A DNA stretch of 64,000 nt from Actinocrispum wychmicini. GTDB taxonomy: Bacteria; Actinomycetota; Actinomycetes; Mycobacteriales; Pseudonocardiaceae. A model generated the notes under the pieces. It was not told the DNA's origin. It saw only the letters and a list, made by a program, of their open reading frames with translations, and ran no database searches. The DNA lies in assembly GCF_004345645.1 (NCBI RefSeq), contig NZ_SLWS01000012.1, positions 248,001 to 312,000 on the forward strand, read 5' to 3'. Shown piece by piece: positions 8,105-16,158 of the stretch. Position 1 is the stretch's first letter. Every line of letters starts with the position of its first letter. Position numbers and translations under genes: made by a program.

Positions 8105-11100
8105 CTACTCAGCCTTGGGCTTCGGCGGCCATTCGTAGACCTCTCTGCCAAAGTTGTGCTTGAACAGGACGTTGAAGAAGCCCTTTCCGGGTGTCGGCTG
8201 GACCGACCACGGGTCGAGTCCGCCACGGGTCGCCGCGTCCCGCGCCTGCACAAGCGTTTTCTCCCAGTCAGGGTAGACGTTGTCGTGCAGGTTGTTGAGC
8301 GCCTTCACGATCCCTTCGGTGTCTGGGCTGGCGAAGACCGCGGTCTCCTTCGCCTGTTCCCGTTGTACGTACTCGAACGCCTCACGCTGCTTTCTCTCGA
8401 ACACCCCGAGCGCGCTGGCGTATCCGGTGAGCTCACCCTTGGCGGCGGCCTGGTTGATGTCCATCTGCGCGGCCTGCTCGGCGGTCGGTACCGCGGTGAC
8501 GTTCGATGCCGTCAGCTCAACATTGCCCGCGTTGACACCGCCCAGCCGATGGGAGAGGACCGCGATCTCCTTCGCGACCTGGCCGCGTTGGGCGGCTGCG
8601 GCGGCCAGCATCTCGCCGAGTGCCGCGGCGTTGCTGAACTTGTCCTGTTTGGTCTGCATGGCCGTGATCAGCGCGTCGATCTTGGCCAGGGCACCCTTCG
8701 CAGACTCCAGCGCGACAGCGTTGTTCCCCGCCTTCTCCTGCACCTTGACGGTCGCCAACGGATCACCGGTGATGAGCGACGAGTACGAGGACTTCTCTGT
8801 GGACAGTTCGCCCGGCCAGTCGTACAACGCACCACCATCGGCCGACCCGACGCCGCGCACTATCCGTTCGATCGCGTGGGTCGCGCCGTCGTTGCGCGCG
8901 CCATACTCGGCCAGGGCCCTAGCGATCTTCTGCCGGTCCCCGTTCGCCCCGACGACCACGAGACGGGTACGGATCCAAGCGCTGTAGACGTTCGGGTTCT
9001 GTTCGACCTTCTTCCATCGGTCGATGTCCTCGGCCATCGCGGCGATCGTTGCGAAGTCCCCGTCGGACAGAGTCATGCCGCAGACCTCGGTCTTGTCCTG
9101 CATGATCTTCGCGCCCCCGGTCAGCAGACCGGTCTTGTCGTCCGACGCCGCCTTCTTCAGAGCGGCCCAGGACCCGCCGAGATCAGTATTCGAAGTGGAC
9201 GTGTTGACGTCGCCGGAACCTTTGCCGTCCGAACCGACGGTCACCGAAACAGTGTCTTTCTCGGTGTGCGCCACCTTGAACCCGCCAGGCCCGGTGATCG
9301 CCGCGCCACCGCCCTTGCTGCCGGTGTACGTGTCGGAGCTGCCATTGGCATCCGATGAACGGCTGTGGTCGAAGCTGCTCGTGTCGCTCAGTTCGAGGCC
9401 GACAGGCCCCACGGTGGCGGTGGTCGTGCCGGTCTTGGCGTAGCCCTCACTGGTGGTGTCGGCGCTCACCAGGTCGGCGTGGACGAGGGCGATGTGGTGC
9501 AGTTCCTCGACCGAGCCGGCTTTCGCGATCAGATCGAACTGTTGCTGGTACGCGGCGGTTTCCGGATCCAGGGTGAACGTGACCGACTGGGACTTCGTGC
9601 CGGACGAGCTGCTTTGGTATCCACCGCCGGCGGCCTCGAACGAGGCCGATCCGCCGATGGCACCGCCGTCGGTGTCAGTCACGGACACGGTGACGACCAC
9701 TTTGCCGCCCTTTCGGGAGACAGAGCGCTTGAGTGTCCGGCCCTTGGTCACGCTGACGTTGAGTTTCCCGCCGAATCCGGACATGTCTCCGCCAGCGGTG
9801 GCGCCGAGTTCGCCCTTGAGGTCAGCGGTGACCTCCCCGCTGTCGCTGTCCTTCATGGCCGCGGCGCCGTCGGCGGACAACCAGGTCGCCCGGACGTCGT
9901 TCAGCAGCGCCCTGGCACCGCTGATCTTGCCCTTCGCCAGCAGTTCGACGATCTGCAACTCCTTGGGACCGCTGCCGGCGCCCTTCGAGTTGACCGCCGC
10001 CAGGTACTGCTGAGCTTCGGCCTCGGTGAACACGTGCACGAACGTTCCGGTCATCGCCGCGGATCCGGACGCCGTCGCACCGACAGAGGCCTTCCCGCCC
10101 TGGTCCTCCGATGCTTGTTCACCGCCGGCGCTTCCGCCGACCTTGCCAGTGAGGTTGACCGTGACGCTGATCTGGTACCGCGCCGGGTCACTGCCGGGAA
10201 CCTGGGAGACATTGGTGACGACTTTGCCGTCCAACCCCACTGTCTGTCCGGTCTTCAGACCACTCTCACGGGATTGGGAGAAGCTCCGGTTTCCGGAGCC
10301 GAACACACCGACACCGTCCGGTCCGGCGATCACACCGCCGCTGCCCGAGGTCGTGTTCTCCGTGCCCTTCGTGAGCCCGCCCCTGTCGTCCTGGGTGCCC
10401 GACTTCTTGGTCGTACTCGCGGTGTAGCCGAGCTTTCCGTCGCCGCGCGTGACCGACGACGTCGACTTGGTCGAGTCGACCGTGCCTCCGTTCGTGGTGG
10501 TGTTCTCCGCGGTCGTGCTATACCCGCTCGTGCCGAGCGAGCGACTTGTACCTGTCATCTCCGACGTGCTGTTGTCCGCGCCCTTGTACTCCGCCTTGTT
10601 CGACGTCCCCCAGTTGTAGTTCACGTTTCCGCCGGACACGTCGACCTTGCGGTCCGAGGTGGTGGTCCAGGCCGAGGTGCTCTCGCCCTCCTTGTTCGTC
10701 GTGACCTCGGTTTTGCGGTTCGCGACACCGGTCGTGTCGACCGTGGTGGTCGACGTGTTCGTCGTAGTCCAGGACGCGCCGTCGTCGATCCTGCTGGTGA
10801 CGGCCGTGTTGGTGGACGTAAGGCCGTTCGTGCCGATCTGCCAGCCGCCGGTGGTCGTGTCCGTGGTTCTGCCCAGGGAGACGTTCTGGTTCCGACGGGC
10901 AAGCATCTCGTTCAGCGCTTGGTCGGACGCCCCCGGCGCACTGAGCAAGCGCATGTCCTTGTCGTTCTGGTCGAGCAGCGCCCCCAGGCGCTTCTGCTCC
11001 TTCTCCAGATCGGCGAGTTCGGCCGCGCCTTCCGGGGTGATCTCCTTGGCGATCGCGGCCGTCTTGAGTTCCTGCCACCGCTGTGTCGTCGGCTGGTACT

Positions 11101-11365
11101 CGGCGAGGAGCTTTTCGCGTTCGGCCCGGAGTTGAGGTTCCACGGTCACGCCCAAGGCTCGACCGTCCAATGTGGGCGGACTCGATGAATTGGCGTCGCC
11201 AGCAGGTTCACGTTGGACAGTCAGCATCCGGGCCACCGCATGGTTGCCCGCGCTCCCCTGCAAGGCAAGCACGTCGGTGATCGACCTGACTGGGCCACCT
11301 CGACGGACGGTGTCGGACTGCTGGTCGGTGTCCGCGGTGGACTCCGCGAACTCACGAGCGGTCAT
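8105..11365 (-). CDS. large Ser/Thr/Gly-rich protein with N-terminal LQxxAGNxAV motif
   Basis: The ATG at 11365 gives 1086 residues; a 60-residue upstream extension looks non-coding. The N-terminus has VLALQGSAGNHAVARML (about residues 33-48) followed by QR. This motif recurs at the N-terminus of actinobacterial DUF4157-type proteins linked to contractile injection systems and polymorphic toxins. A charged helical stretch (about 76-140) precedes some 550 residues of low-complexity, probably beta-rich Thr/Ser/Gly/Asn sequence (TTTNTSTTTVDTT, GSKGGGAAITGPGG), interrupted by a helical segment near EAEAQQYLAAVNSK. The C-terminal 300 residues are mostly helical and end in HNFGREVYEW. There is no signal peptide, no recognisable catalytic domain and no injection-system gene nearby. 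Confidence 0.8.
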   Translation of the reverse strand: MTAREFAESTADTDQQSDTVRRGGPVRSITDVLALQGSAGNHAVARMLTVQREPAGDANSSSPPTLDGRALGVTVEPQLRAEREKLLAEYQPTTQRWQELKTAAIAKEITPEGAAELADLEKEQKRLGALLDQNDKDMRLLSAPGASDQALNEMLARRNQNVSLGRTTDTTTGGWQIGTNGLTSTNTAVTSRIDDGASWTTTNTSTTTVDTTGVANRKTEVTTNKEGESTSAWTTTSDRKVDVSGGNVNYNWGTSNKAEYKGADNSTSEMTGTSRSLGTSGYSTTAENTTTNGGTVDSTKSTSSVTRGDGKLGYTASTTKKSGTQDDRGGLTKGTENTTSGSGGVIAGPDGVGVFGSGNRSFSQSRESGLKTGQTVGLDGKVVTNVSQVPGSDPARYQISVTVNLTGKVGGSAGGEQASEDQGGKASVGATASGSAAMTGTFVHVFTEAEAQQYLAAVNSKGAGSGPKELQIVELLAKGKISGARALLNDVRATWLSADGAAAMKDSDSGEVTADLKGELGATAGGDMSGFGGKLNVSVTKGRTLKRSVSRKGGKVVVTVSVTDTDGGAIGGSASFEAAGGGYQSSSSGTKSQSVTFTLDPETAAYQQQFDLIAKAGSVEELHHIALVHADLVSADTTSEGYAKTGTTTATVGPVGLELSDTSSFDHSRSSDANGSSDTYTGSKGGGAAITGPGGFKVAHTEKDTVSVTVGSDGKGSGDVNTSTSNTDLGGSWAALKKAASDDKTGLLTGGAKIMQDKTEVCGMTLSDGDFATIAAMAEDIDRWKKVEQNPNVYSAWIRTRLVVVGANGDRQKIARALAEYGARNDGATHAIERIVRGVGSADGGALYDWPGELSTEKSSYSSLITGDPLATVKVQEKAGNNAVALESAKGALAKIDALITAMQTKQDKFSNAAALGEMLAAAAAQRGQVAKEIAVLSHRLGGVNAGNVELTASNVTAVPTAEQAAQMDINQAAAKGELTGYASALGVFERKQREAFEYVQREQAKETAVFASPDTEGIVKALNNLHDNVYPDWEKTLVQARDAATRGGLDPWSVQPTPGKGFFNVLFKHNFGREVYEWPPKPKAE

Positions 11366-11463
11366 GCCCGGAGTCCTATCACGACGATCGTCGTACAATC
11401 GGACGAGTATCAAAGAGCTGCCCCTTTGGGGCGTAACGCCGCCCGCCCGAACGCCGAGACCGG

Positions 11464-12102
11464 TTAGTTCTGTTCGGCCAACGCGAGCACTCCACCGAGA
11501 CCGATCATGGTCAGTCCTGTGCCGATTCGTTGCCGGACCTGCCACCTTGGGTTGCCACGCAACTTGGCGCCCACGTATCCGGCGAAGATCGCGACGAGCA
11601 CGTCGACCACGACGGCCATGGCCACCGCGATGAGCCCGAGGAGCGTGAACACCAGCGGGGCCGGATCCCGGTCCACGTGTACGAAATGCGGCAGCAGCGC
11701 GAGAAAGTACAGCGCGGTCTTCGGGTTCAGGACCTCCGACACCACACCTTGAAGAATGACCGAACGCCGCCCACCGGAGGACGCGGTCGGTCGAATCTGA
11801 TCGATGTCGTGCCTGTCCTTACCGAACAGCGTCTTGACTCCCAGGTAGATCAGGTACGCCGCGCCAGCCAGTTTCACGACCGTGAACGCGGTCGCCGACG
11901 TCGCGAGCACGGCTGACAGCCCGAACGCCGCAGCCACCACGTGCACGCACGCACCGATCCCGTTGCCGATCACCGATCGGATTCCTTCCGAACGGCCGCC
12001 CTTCAGGCTCCGCGCGAGGACATAGAACACGCCTGGACCGGGCATGATCGCGAACAGCGTGGCCGTTCCCAGGAAGACGAGCCATTCGGCACTGGTGGGC
12101 AT
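11464..12102 (-). CDS. LysE/RhtB family amino-acid exporter
   Basis: The 212-residue protein has about six membrane helices and the family signature near the N-terminus, LFAIMPGPGVFYVLARSL, then GIRSVIGNGIGACVHVVAA and AYLIYLGVKTL. It should export an amino acid or a similar small amine by proton exchange. A GTG one codon upstream is an alternative start. The gene lies 18 bp behind the marR-like gene on the same strand and so shares its palindromic promoter; the regulator probably controls the exporter. Confidence 0.9.
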   Translation of the reverse strand: MPTSAEWLVFLGTATLFAIMPGPGVFYVLARSLKGGRSEGIRSVIGNGIGACVHVVAAAFGLSAVLATSATAFTVVKLAGAAYLIYLGVKTLFGKDRHDIDQIRPTASSGGRRSVILQGVVSEVLNPKTALYFLALLPHFVHVDRDPAPLVFTLLGLIAVAMAVVVDVLVAIFAGYVGAKLRGNPRWQVRQRIGTGLTMIGLGGVLALAEQN

Positions 12103-12120
12103 CACCCGACAATACCGGCG

Positions 12121-12531
12121 TCACGCCAGGAGATCGGCCAGTTCGTCAAGCAAGGCGATCACCCTTCGCGCCCGTTCCGGATCGCCCACCGCACTGGTGA
12201 TCGACTCGTCGACGCCCCGGGTCGCGCGACGTGTGATCGCCCGCATCGTGTCCTCGGTGACCCAGACCCGAACCTTTCGCCCGTCGTCCGGATCCGCCGT
12301 CGTCCGCACCAGACCGTGTTGCCTGAGTTTCGCAACGGACACGGACACATGGCTCTGCACCAAGCCGGTTCGTTCCTGGATCTCGCCCACCGAGCCGCCC
12401 GGGTGCTTGATCACGTCCTCGAGCACCACCGTCTGGCCCGCGGTCAGCACGAGATCCCCGGACTGACCGGCCGCCGCACGGGACAACTCGACCAGCCGTC
12501 GACCGAGCCGATACAGCTGTCCACCATCCAT
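12121..12531 (-). CDS. MarR family transcriptional repressor
   Basis: The 136-residue protein has a winged helix-turn-helix: PGGSVGEIQERTGLVQSHVSVSVAKLRQHGLVRTTADPDDGRKVRVWVT, with the DxDRR-like wing DPDDGRK. Its ATG lies inside a perfect 23-bp inverted repeat whose other arm holds the ATG of the divergent methyltransferase gene, so it very probably represses both directions, including itself and the downstream LysE exporter. The signal molecule cannot be told from sequence. Confidence 0.92.
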   Translation of the reverse strand: MDGGQLYRLGRRLVELSRAAAGQSGDLVLTAGQTVVLEDVIKHPGGSVGEIQERTGLVQSHVSVSVAKLRQHGLVRTTADPDDGRKVRVWVTEDTMRAITRRATRGVDESITSAVGDPERARRVIALLDELADLLA

Positions 12532-12577
12532 ATCTGTGACGATACATCGCTACAGATGTATCGTCACAGATATGGAT
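12526..12577. promoter_or_regulatory. perfect palindromic divergent promoter-operator with both start codons inside
   Basis: Arms 12526-12548 and 12555-12577 are exact inverted repeats of 23 bp around the 6-base centre GCTACA. On the plus strand GTGACG (12536-12541), a 17-base spacer and TATCGT (12559-12564) make a promoter whose start point would fall at the A of the methyltransferase ATG (12572). By symmetry the same -35, -10 and start exist on the minus strand for the MarR gene (ATG at 12531). Both mRNAs should be leaderless, and one bound MarR dimer or pair would block both. Sequence symmetry is seen; binding is inferred. Confidence 0.85.
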
Positions 12578-13345
12578 ACCTTGGGAATGACAGCGCTCGG
12601 AATGGCCGCGGTACGGGCGGTGGAGAGCCGCCGCGACGACAGGTTGTTCGACGACCCGTACGCCCAACTCTTTCTGGACGCGATGCCGATCACCAGGCCT
12701 GCTGCGAGTTCGGATCTGGGCGGGATGTTCGCGAGCCACGGCTCGATCCGCACCCGGTTCTTCGACGACTACCTGCGGCGTTCTGACTGCCGCCAGGTCG
12801 TGCTGCTGGCGGCCGGGCTGGACACTCGAGCGTTCCGGCTGACCTGGCCGAGCGACACCCGGTTGTTCGAACTGGACCTGCCCGACGTGCTGACCTTCAA
12901 GGACACCGTTCTCACCGGCAACGCGCCCGCGTGTCACCGCGTCACCCTGCCGGACGACCTGCGGGCGAACTGGGCGAAGGACCTGATCGCGGCGGGCTTC
13001 GACCCGGACATCCGCACCGCGTGGCTTGCTGAGGGAATCATGATCTACCTGTCCGCGGACGAAGCCTCGACCATGCTCACCGCCGTCGCCGACTTGTCCG
13101 CGAGAGGCAGCCACTTGGCCTTCGAGCACGGAGAGAACAACCCGATGGCGGCCTTGGCACGCACCATGCCGGCCATGGCCGAGTTCACGAGTCTGTGGAA
13201 AGGCGGTCTCAACGAGGACGCTTCAGCCTGGCTGGCGGCACGCGGCTGGCAGGTCGAGATCCACAGCGACGTCCATTACGGTCGTCAGACGTCCACCACC
13301 GGCTTCCTCACCGCCCGGTTCGGCACGAACCCGGAATCAGCCTGA
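12572..13345 (+). CDS. SAM-dependent methyltransferase, TIGR00027/leucine carboxymethyltransferase-like
   Basis: The ATG at 12572 gives 257 residues; a GTG 12 codons upstream is rejected because it lies in the operator. The protein starts MDTLGMTALGMAAVRAVESR and has FFDDYLRR, the SAM-binding motif VVLLAAGLDTRAFRL, ELDLPDVLTFKD and WLAEGIMIYLS. These mark the putative S-adenosylmethionine-dependent methyltransferase family common in Mycobacterium and relatives (TIGR00027). It probably methylates a carboxyl or hydroxyl group of a small molecule. Divergent control with a LysE exporter suggests a modify-and-export response. Confidence 0.9.
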   Translation: MDTLGMTALGMAAVRAVESRRDDRLFDDPYAQLFLDAMPITRPAASSDLGGMFASHGSIRTRFFDDYLRRSDCRQVVLLAAGLDTRAFRLTWPSDTRLFELDLPDVLTFKDTVLTGNAPACHRVTLPDDLRANWAKDLIAAGFDPDIRTAWLAEGIMIYLSADEASTMLTAVADLSARGSHLAFEHGENNPMAALARTMPAMAEFTSLWKGGLNEDASAWLAARGWQVEIHSDVHYGRQTSTTGFLTARFGTNPESA

Positions 13346-13701
13346 CTCCAGGCCACGACTCGGCAACGCCGCACTGTGCTCGTCGACTTCCGACCTGACT
13401 ATGCAGGATCTGCGACACAGCGGTCGGCGATATCCGATACCTGCCGCGGCGACGTCCGACACGCCCGGAAACCGGTCCGGCCCGGACCCGGAGTCCGTAC
13501 CGCTCCGGTATATGAAGATCCGCTCTGGCGTGTCGATCCAGGCTTTCCGACCGAGACCCATGTGACACGCCTCGGTGTCCAGGTTCGGATTCACCCCGAA
13601 CACCTTGACCGCTTCGCCCAAGGCCCGAGCGGGCGTCGCTTGTCCGCCGCGCATGCCGTTCACCGCCAGGCCGAAATGTGCTTCGACCTAGACGAACGAA
13701 G
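13346..13701. other. intergenic stretch, at most a decayed ORF
   Basis: No convincing gene is present. On the minus strand an open frame of 108 codons (13337-13663, beginning MNGMRGGQATPARALGEAVK) has some protein-like composition but overlaps the methyltransferase 3' end, has no clear ribosome-binding site and matches no family I know. It may be the remains of a gene inserted between the methyltransferase and DUF3710. Confidence 0.35.
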
Positions 13702-14349
13702 TCAGCCGCCCTGGGCCTCGATGTGCTGGGCGATCTCCGGCGGCAGTTGGATCGGCAACGGCTCGCTGACCGGCCACGGCTGCGATCCGCGAACCACAAC
13801 CGTGCCGCGGACCATGGTGCGCAGGCTGTGTGCCGCCTGAGCCGCTTGGTCCTGTGGACCAGCGACGTGGGCACGCAGCATCCAGCGCGGCCCGTCGACC
13901 CCGATCACCCGCATGGCCATGTCGCCGATCGACGCCATCAACTCCTGTCCCCATTCGCCGGAGGTGCTGCGGACATTCGCGCCGTCGGCCTTCAGCTGTT
14001 CGGCGAGTTGGCCGCAGGCGCCCTCCCACAGGCCTCCTGAGCGCGGCGCGGCGTACGCCTGCACGGTGAACTGGCCACTGGGCGTGATCACGAAGATCGC
14101 CTCGACCACGCCCTGCTGGGCCATCTTGACCTGCAGTTGAGCGCCTTCGGGCACAGGCAGCAGCAGTGAGCCCAAGTCCAGCCGCGCGATGCCGTCGTCG
14201 GGCACGTCGCCGTCGAACGGCCCGGCCAACTCCTCCAGGTCGCCCTGGTTGGGTTCGAACTCGTCGCCTTCGTCCGAGTAGTCCGAGTAGTCCTGTTCAT
14301 CCGGCTGCTCGGCCGGGCGCTTGTTCCGGCGTCGCCCGAAAAGTGCCAC
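13702..14349 (-). CDS. DUF3710 protein (Rv2696c-like)
   Basis: The 215-residue protein opens with a basic MALFGRRRNKR, then an acidic linker (residues 15-50, DYSDYSDEGDEFEP), then the DUF3710 core with GPFD, ARLDLGSLLLPVP, VFVITPSGQFTVQAYAAPRSGGLW and a GVDGPRWMLRA segment. Function is unknown; it is soluble and always near dut in actinomycetes. The GTG start follows the dut stop with no gap, so both form one operon. Confidence 0.92.
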   Translation of the reverse strand: MALFGRRRNKRPAEQPDEQDYSDYSDEGDEFEPNQGDLEELAGPFDGDVPDDGIARLDLGSLLLPVPEGAQLQVKMAQQGVVEAIFVITPSGQFTVQAYAAPRSGGLWEGACGQLAEQLKADGANVRSTSGEWGQELMASIGDMAMRVIGVDGPRWMLRAHVAGPQDQAAQAAHSLRTMVRGTVVVRGSQPWPVSEPLPIQLPPEIAQHIEAQGG

Positions 14350-14829
14350 CTATTCCTCCGTGTCACGTGCTGTGGCCGCGAGCACCGCGTGCCCGCCGGT
14401 CGAGCCGTAGCCGCCCGCGCCGCGCGGTGACTCGTCCAGCTCGTCCACTTCCTGGAATACCGCATGTTCCACCCGCTGGACGACCAGTTGGGCGATCCGA
14501 TCGCCGCGTCGCAACCGGATCGGCTCCCGAAGGTCGTGGTTGATCAGGCAAATCTTGATCTCACCGCGGTAGCCGGAGTCGATGGTGCCTGGCGTGTTCA
14601 CCACGCTGAGCCCGGCCCGCGCGGCCAACCCCGAGCGCGGGTGCACGAACGCCGCGTAACCGTCGGGCAACGCGATCGCGACGCCGGTTCCCACTATGAC
14701 GCGTTCGCCGGGCGCGATGTCGGCGTCCATCGTGGTCACGAGGTCGGCGCCGGCGTCACCCGGCCGGGCGTAGGACGGGAGCGGTACACCGGGGTCGAGC
14801 CGGGAAATCAGGACCTGCACGCTGGGCAC
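14350..14829 (-). CDS. dut: dUTP diphosphatase (dUTPase)
   Basis: It hydrolyses dUTP to dUMP and pyrophosphate, keeping uracil out of DNA and supplying dTMP synthesis. All five trimeric dUTPase motifs are present: 1 PGDAGADL, 2 VHPRSGLAARAGLSVVNTPG, 3 GTIDSGYRGEIK with the catalytic Asp, 4 RRGDRIAQLVVQ and 5 RGAGGYGSTGG, where the terminal arm covers the active site. The start is GTG at 14829 (159 residues, close to the family's usual 150); GTG at 14820 is an alternative. It is divergent from DUF3093 with only 24 bp between start codons. Confidence 0.97.
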   Translation of the reverse strand: MPSVQVLISRLDPGVPLPSYARPGDAGADLVTTMDADIAPGERVIVGTGVAIALPDGYAAFVHPRSGLAARAGLSVVNTPGTIDSGYRGEIKICLINHDLREPIRLRRGDRIAQLVVQRVEHAVFQEVDELDESPRGAGGYGSTGGHAVLAATARDTEE

Positions 14830-14853
14830 GAGCGGCGAGACTACCCTGGAGCG
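14830..14853. promoter_or_regulatory. compact divergent leaderless promoter of dut and DUF3093
   Basis: Only 24 bp separate the two start codons. TACCCT (14842-14847) lies six bases before the DUF3093 GTG, and on the other strand TAGTCT lies eight bases before the dut GTG. Both fit TANNNT at the distance expected for mRNAs that begin with the start codon. The -35 elements would lie inside the opposite gene. No ribosome-binding site is present for either gene. Confidence 0.55.
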
Positions 14854-15342
14854 GTGCCCGACATCTCGAACGCCCACTCCGAGCGACTGTCCGTCACCTG
14901 GTGGGGATGGATCCTGCCGCTCGTCGCAGCCGGCCTGCTGGCCGCCGAGATCCACATGGGTTACCCAGGTGTCCGGGCTTGGCTGCCTTATGTCGTCCTC
15001 CTGCCGTTCACCGCGTTCGTGATGTTCTGGATGGGACGCGCACGGGTGCGTGTCACCGACGACGAACTGTGGGTCGGCGACGCACATCTGCCGTTTCGGT
15101 TCGTGGGCGAGATCCAGGTGCTGAACGCGCACGAGAAGCGACCGGCACTCGGCCGAGACCTGGATCCGGCGGCGTACGTGCAGCACCGGGGGTGGATACC
15201 CATGGCGCTGCGCGTGGAACTCACCGATCCGGACGATCCGACACCGTACTGGATCTTCAGCACCCGCTCACCCGAGAAACTGGCCGAGCTGCTGAGGGCG
15301 CGCTCGACCCAGGGTTCGTCACAGACGGCGCCGGGTACCTGA
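14854..15342 (+). CDS. DUF3093 membrane protein (Rv2698-like)
   Basis: The 162-residue protein begins SERLSVTWWGWILPLVAAG and has two membrane helices (about residues 12-30 and 40-57, SWLPYVVLLPFTAFVMF-like). A cytosolic domain follows with WVGDAHLPFRFVGEIQVLNAHEKR, the conserved arginine-rich DPAAYVQHRGWIP and TPYWIFSTRSPEKLAELL. This is DUF3093, of unknown role, always next to dut in this group. A GTG start with a leaderless promoter is used. Confidence 0.92.
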   Translation: MPDISNAHSERLSVTWWGWILPLVAAGLLAAEIHMGYPGVRAWLPYVVLLPFTAFVMFWMGRARVRVTDDELWVGDAHLPFRFVGEIQVLNAHEKRPALGRDLDPAAYVQHRGWIPMALRVELTDPDDPTPYWIFSTRSPEKLAELLRARSTQGSSQTAPGT

Positions 15343-15391
15343 CCAGCGGCCAGATACCCGGGAATCGGACAGGGCTTCGTTCGGTTGTCGG

Positions 15392-15700
15392 TCAGGCGCA
15401 GTCGCGGCAGACGTACAGGCCGTCCCGCTCCTCCGCGAGCCTGCTTCGGTGGTGTACCAGGAAGCAGTGCGAACAGGTGAACTCGTCCGCCTGCTTCGGG
15501 ATCACTTTGACGGTCAGGTCCTCGCCGGAGAGTCCGGACAGGTCGGCACCGGGGAGTTCGAAATTCTCAGCGGTATCCGACTCGTCGACGTCGACAACAC
15601 CGGACTGCGTCTCGTTTCGGCGCGCCTTCAACTCCTCGAGGGAGTCCTCGGCGAGGTCGTCGGCCTCGCTGCGGCGAGGAGCGTCGTAGTCGGTCGCCAT
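15392..15700 (-). CDS. DUF4193 zinc-ribbon protein (Rv2699c-like)
   Basis: The 102-residue protein begins MATDYDAPR and contains ELKARRNETQSGVVDVDE, an acidic middle, and a C-terminal C-x2-C/C-x2-C zinc ribbon (FTCSHCFLVHHRSRL...VCRDC). Proteins of this family are small, very conserved in actinobacteria and uncharacterised; the ribbon suggests contact with nucleic acid or RNA polymerase. The ATG at 15700 follows AGGGGTGAAAAGAAG. It is divergent from cei. Confidence 0.93.
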   Translation of the reverse strand: MATDYDAPRRSEADDLAEDSLEELKARRNETQSGVVDVDESDTAENFELPGADLSGLSGEDLTVKVIPKQADEFTCSHCFLVHHRSRLAEERDGLYVCRDCA

Positions 15701-16158
15701 CTTCTTTTCACCCCTGCGGTCAAATCTCTGGTAAGCGCTCGTGCCGCTGGTCAACGTTCCAGGGCCGAGTTTTGTGCCCGCCGATGGAGTGACGGGCGTC
15801 TCGCCTGGTCGCACTGAGAATCTGGCCAACCGAATCGATTCGGCCAGGAGTCTTCAGCGACCGGAGCGCGCAGAGGGTAGCCCATCGCGCGCCAGTTCAG
15901 TTAACGCATCACCCAACCGGGTGTGTTCCCGACCGCTCCAAGTCACATCCGAACAGGTGTCACCCGGTGTGGGCTCTTGCCGGAACTGGCCCGCCATGGT
16001 CCGATACCTGCGGTGACTCACTGTCCGCGACCATCGGGTCGCATCGGGCGACCGCGACACGTTCGCTCGCCCCGGTGCCCCCGGTTGGCCGGAAACGCCT
16101 AGGCTGATCAGCAGCAACCAACTACAGGAAAAGCAGGCCGGCGACGGAGGGCGGGCAC
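15701..16158. other. 458-bp divergent control region of DUF4193 and cei
   Basis: No gene is seen. The region must hold the promoters of both flanking genes. TAGGCT (16099-16104) is a possible -10 for cei, with GGAGGGCGGG upstream of its GTG. No long repeat or conserved RNA was recognised. Confidence 0.5.

Noticed and set aside
9365..11188. 607-codon open frame antisense to the large AGN-motif gene
   Set aside because: Long antisense frames are common opposite GC-rich, repetitive genes; it is rich in Arg/Gly/Val, has no ribosome site or domain, and the opposite strand has the AGN motif and coherent composition.
15854..16117. 87-codon minus-strand frame between DUF4193 and cei
   Set aside because: Composition is unlike the neighbouring genes and it occupies the divergent promoter region.
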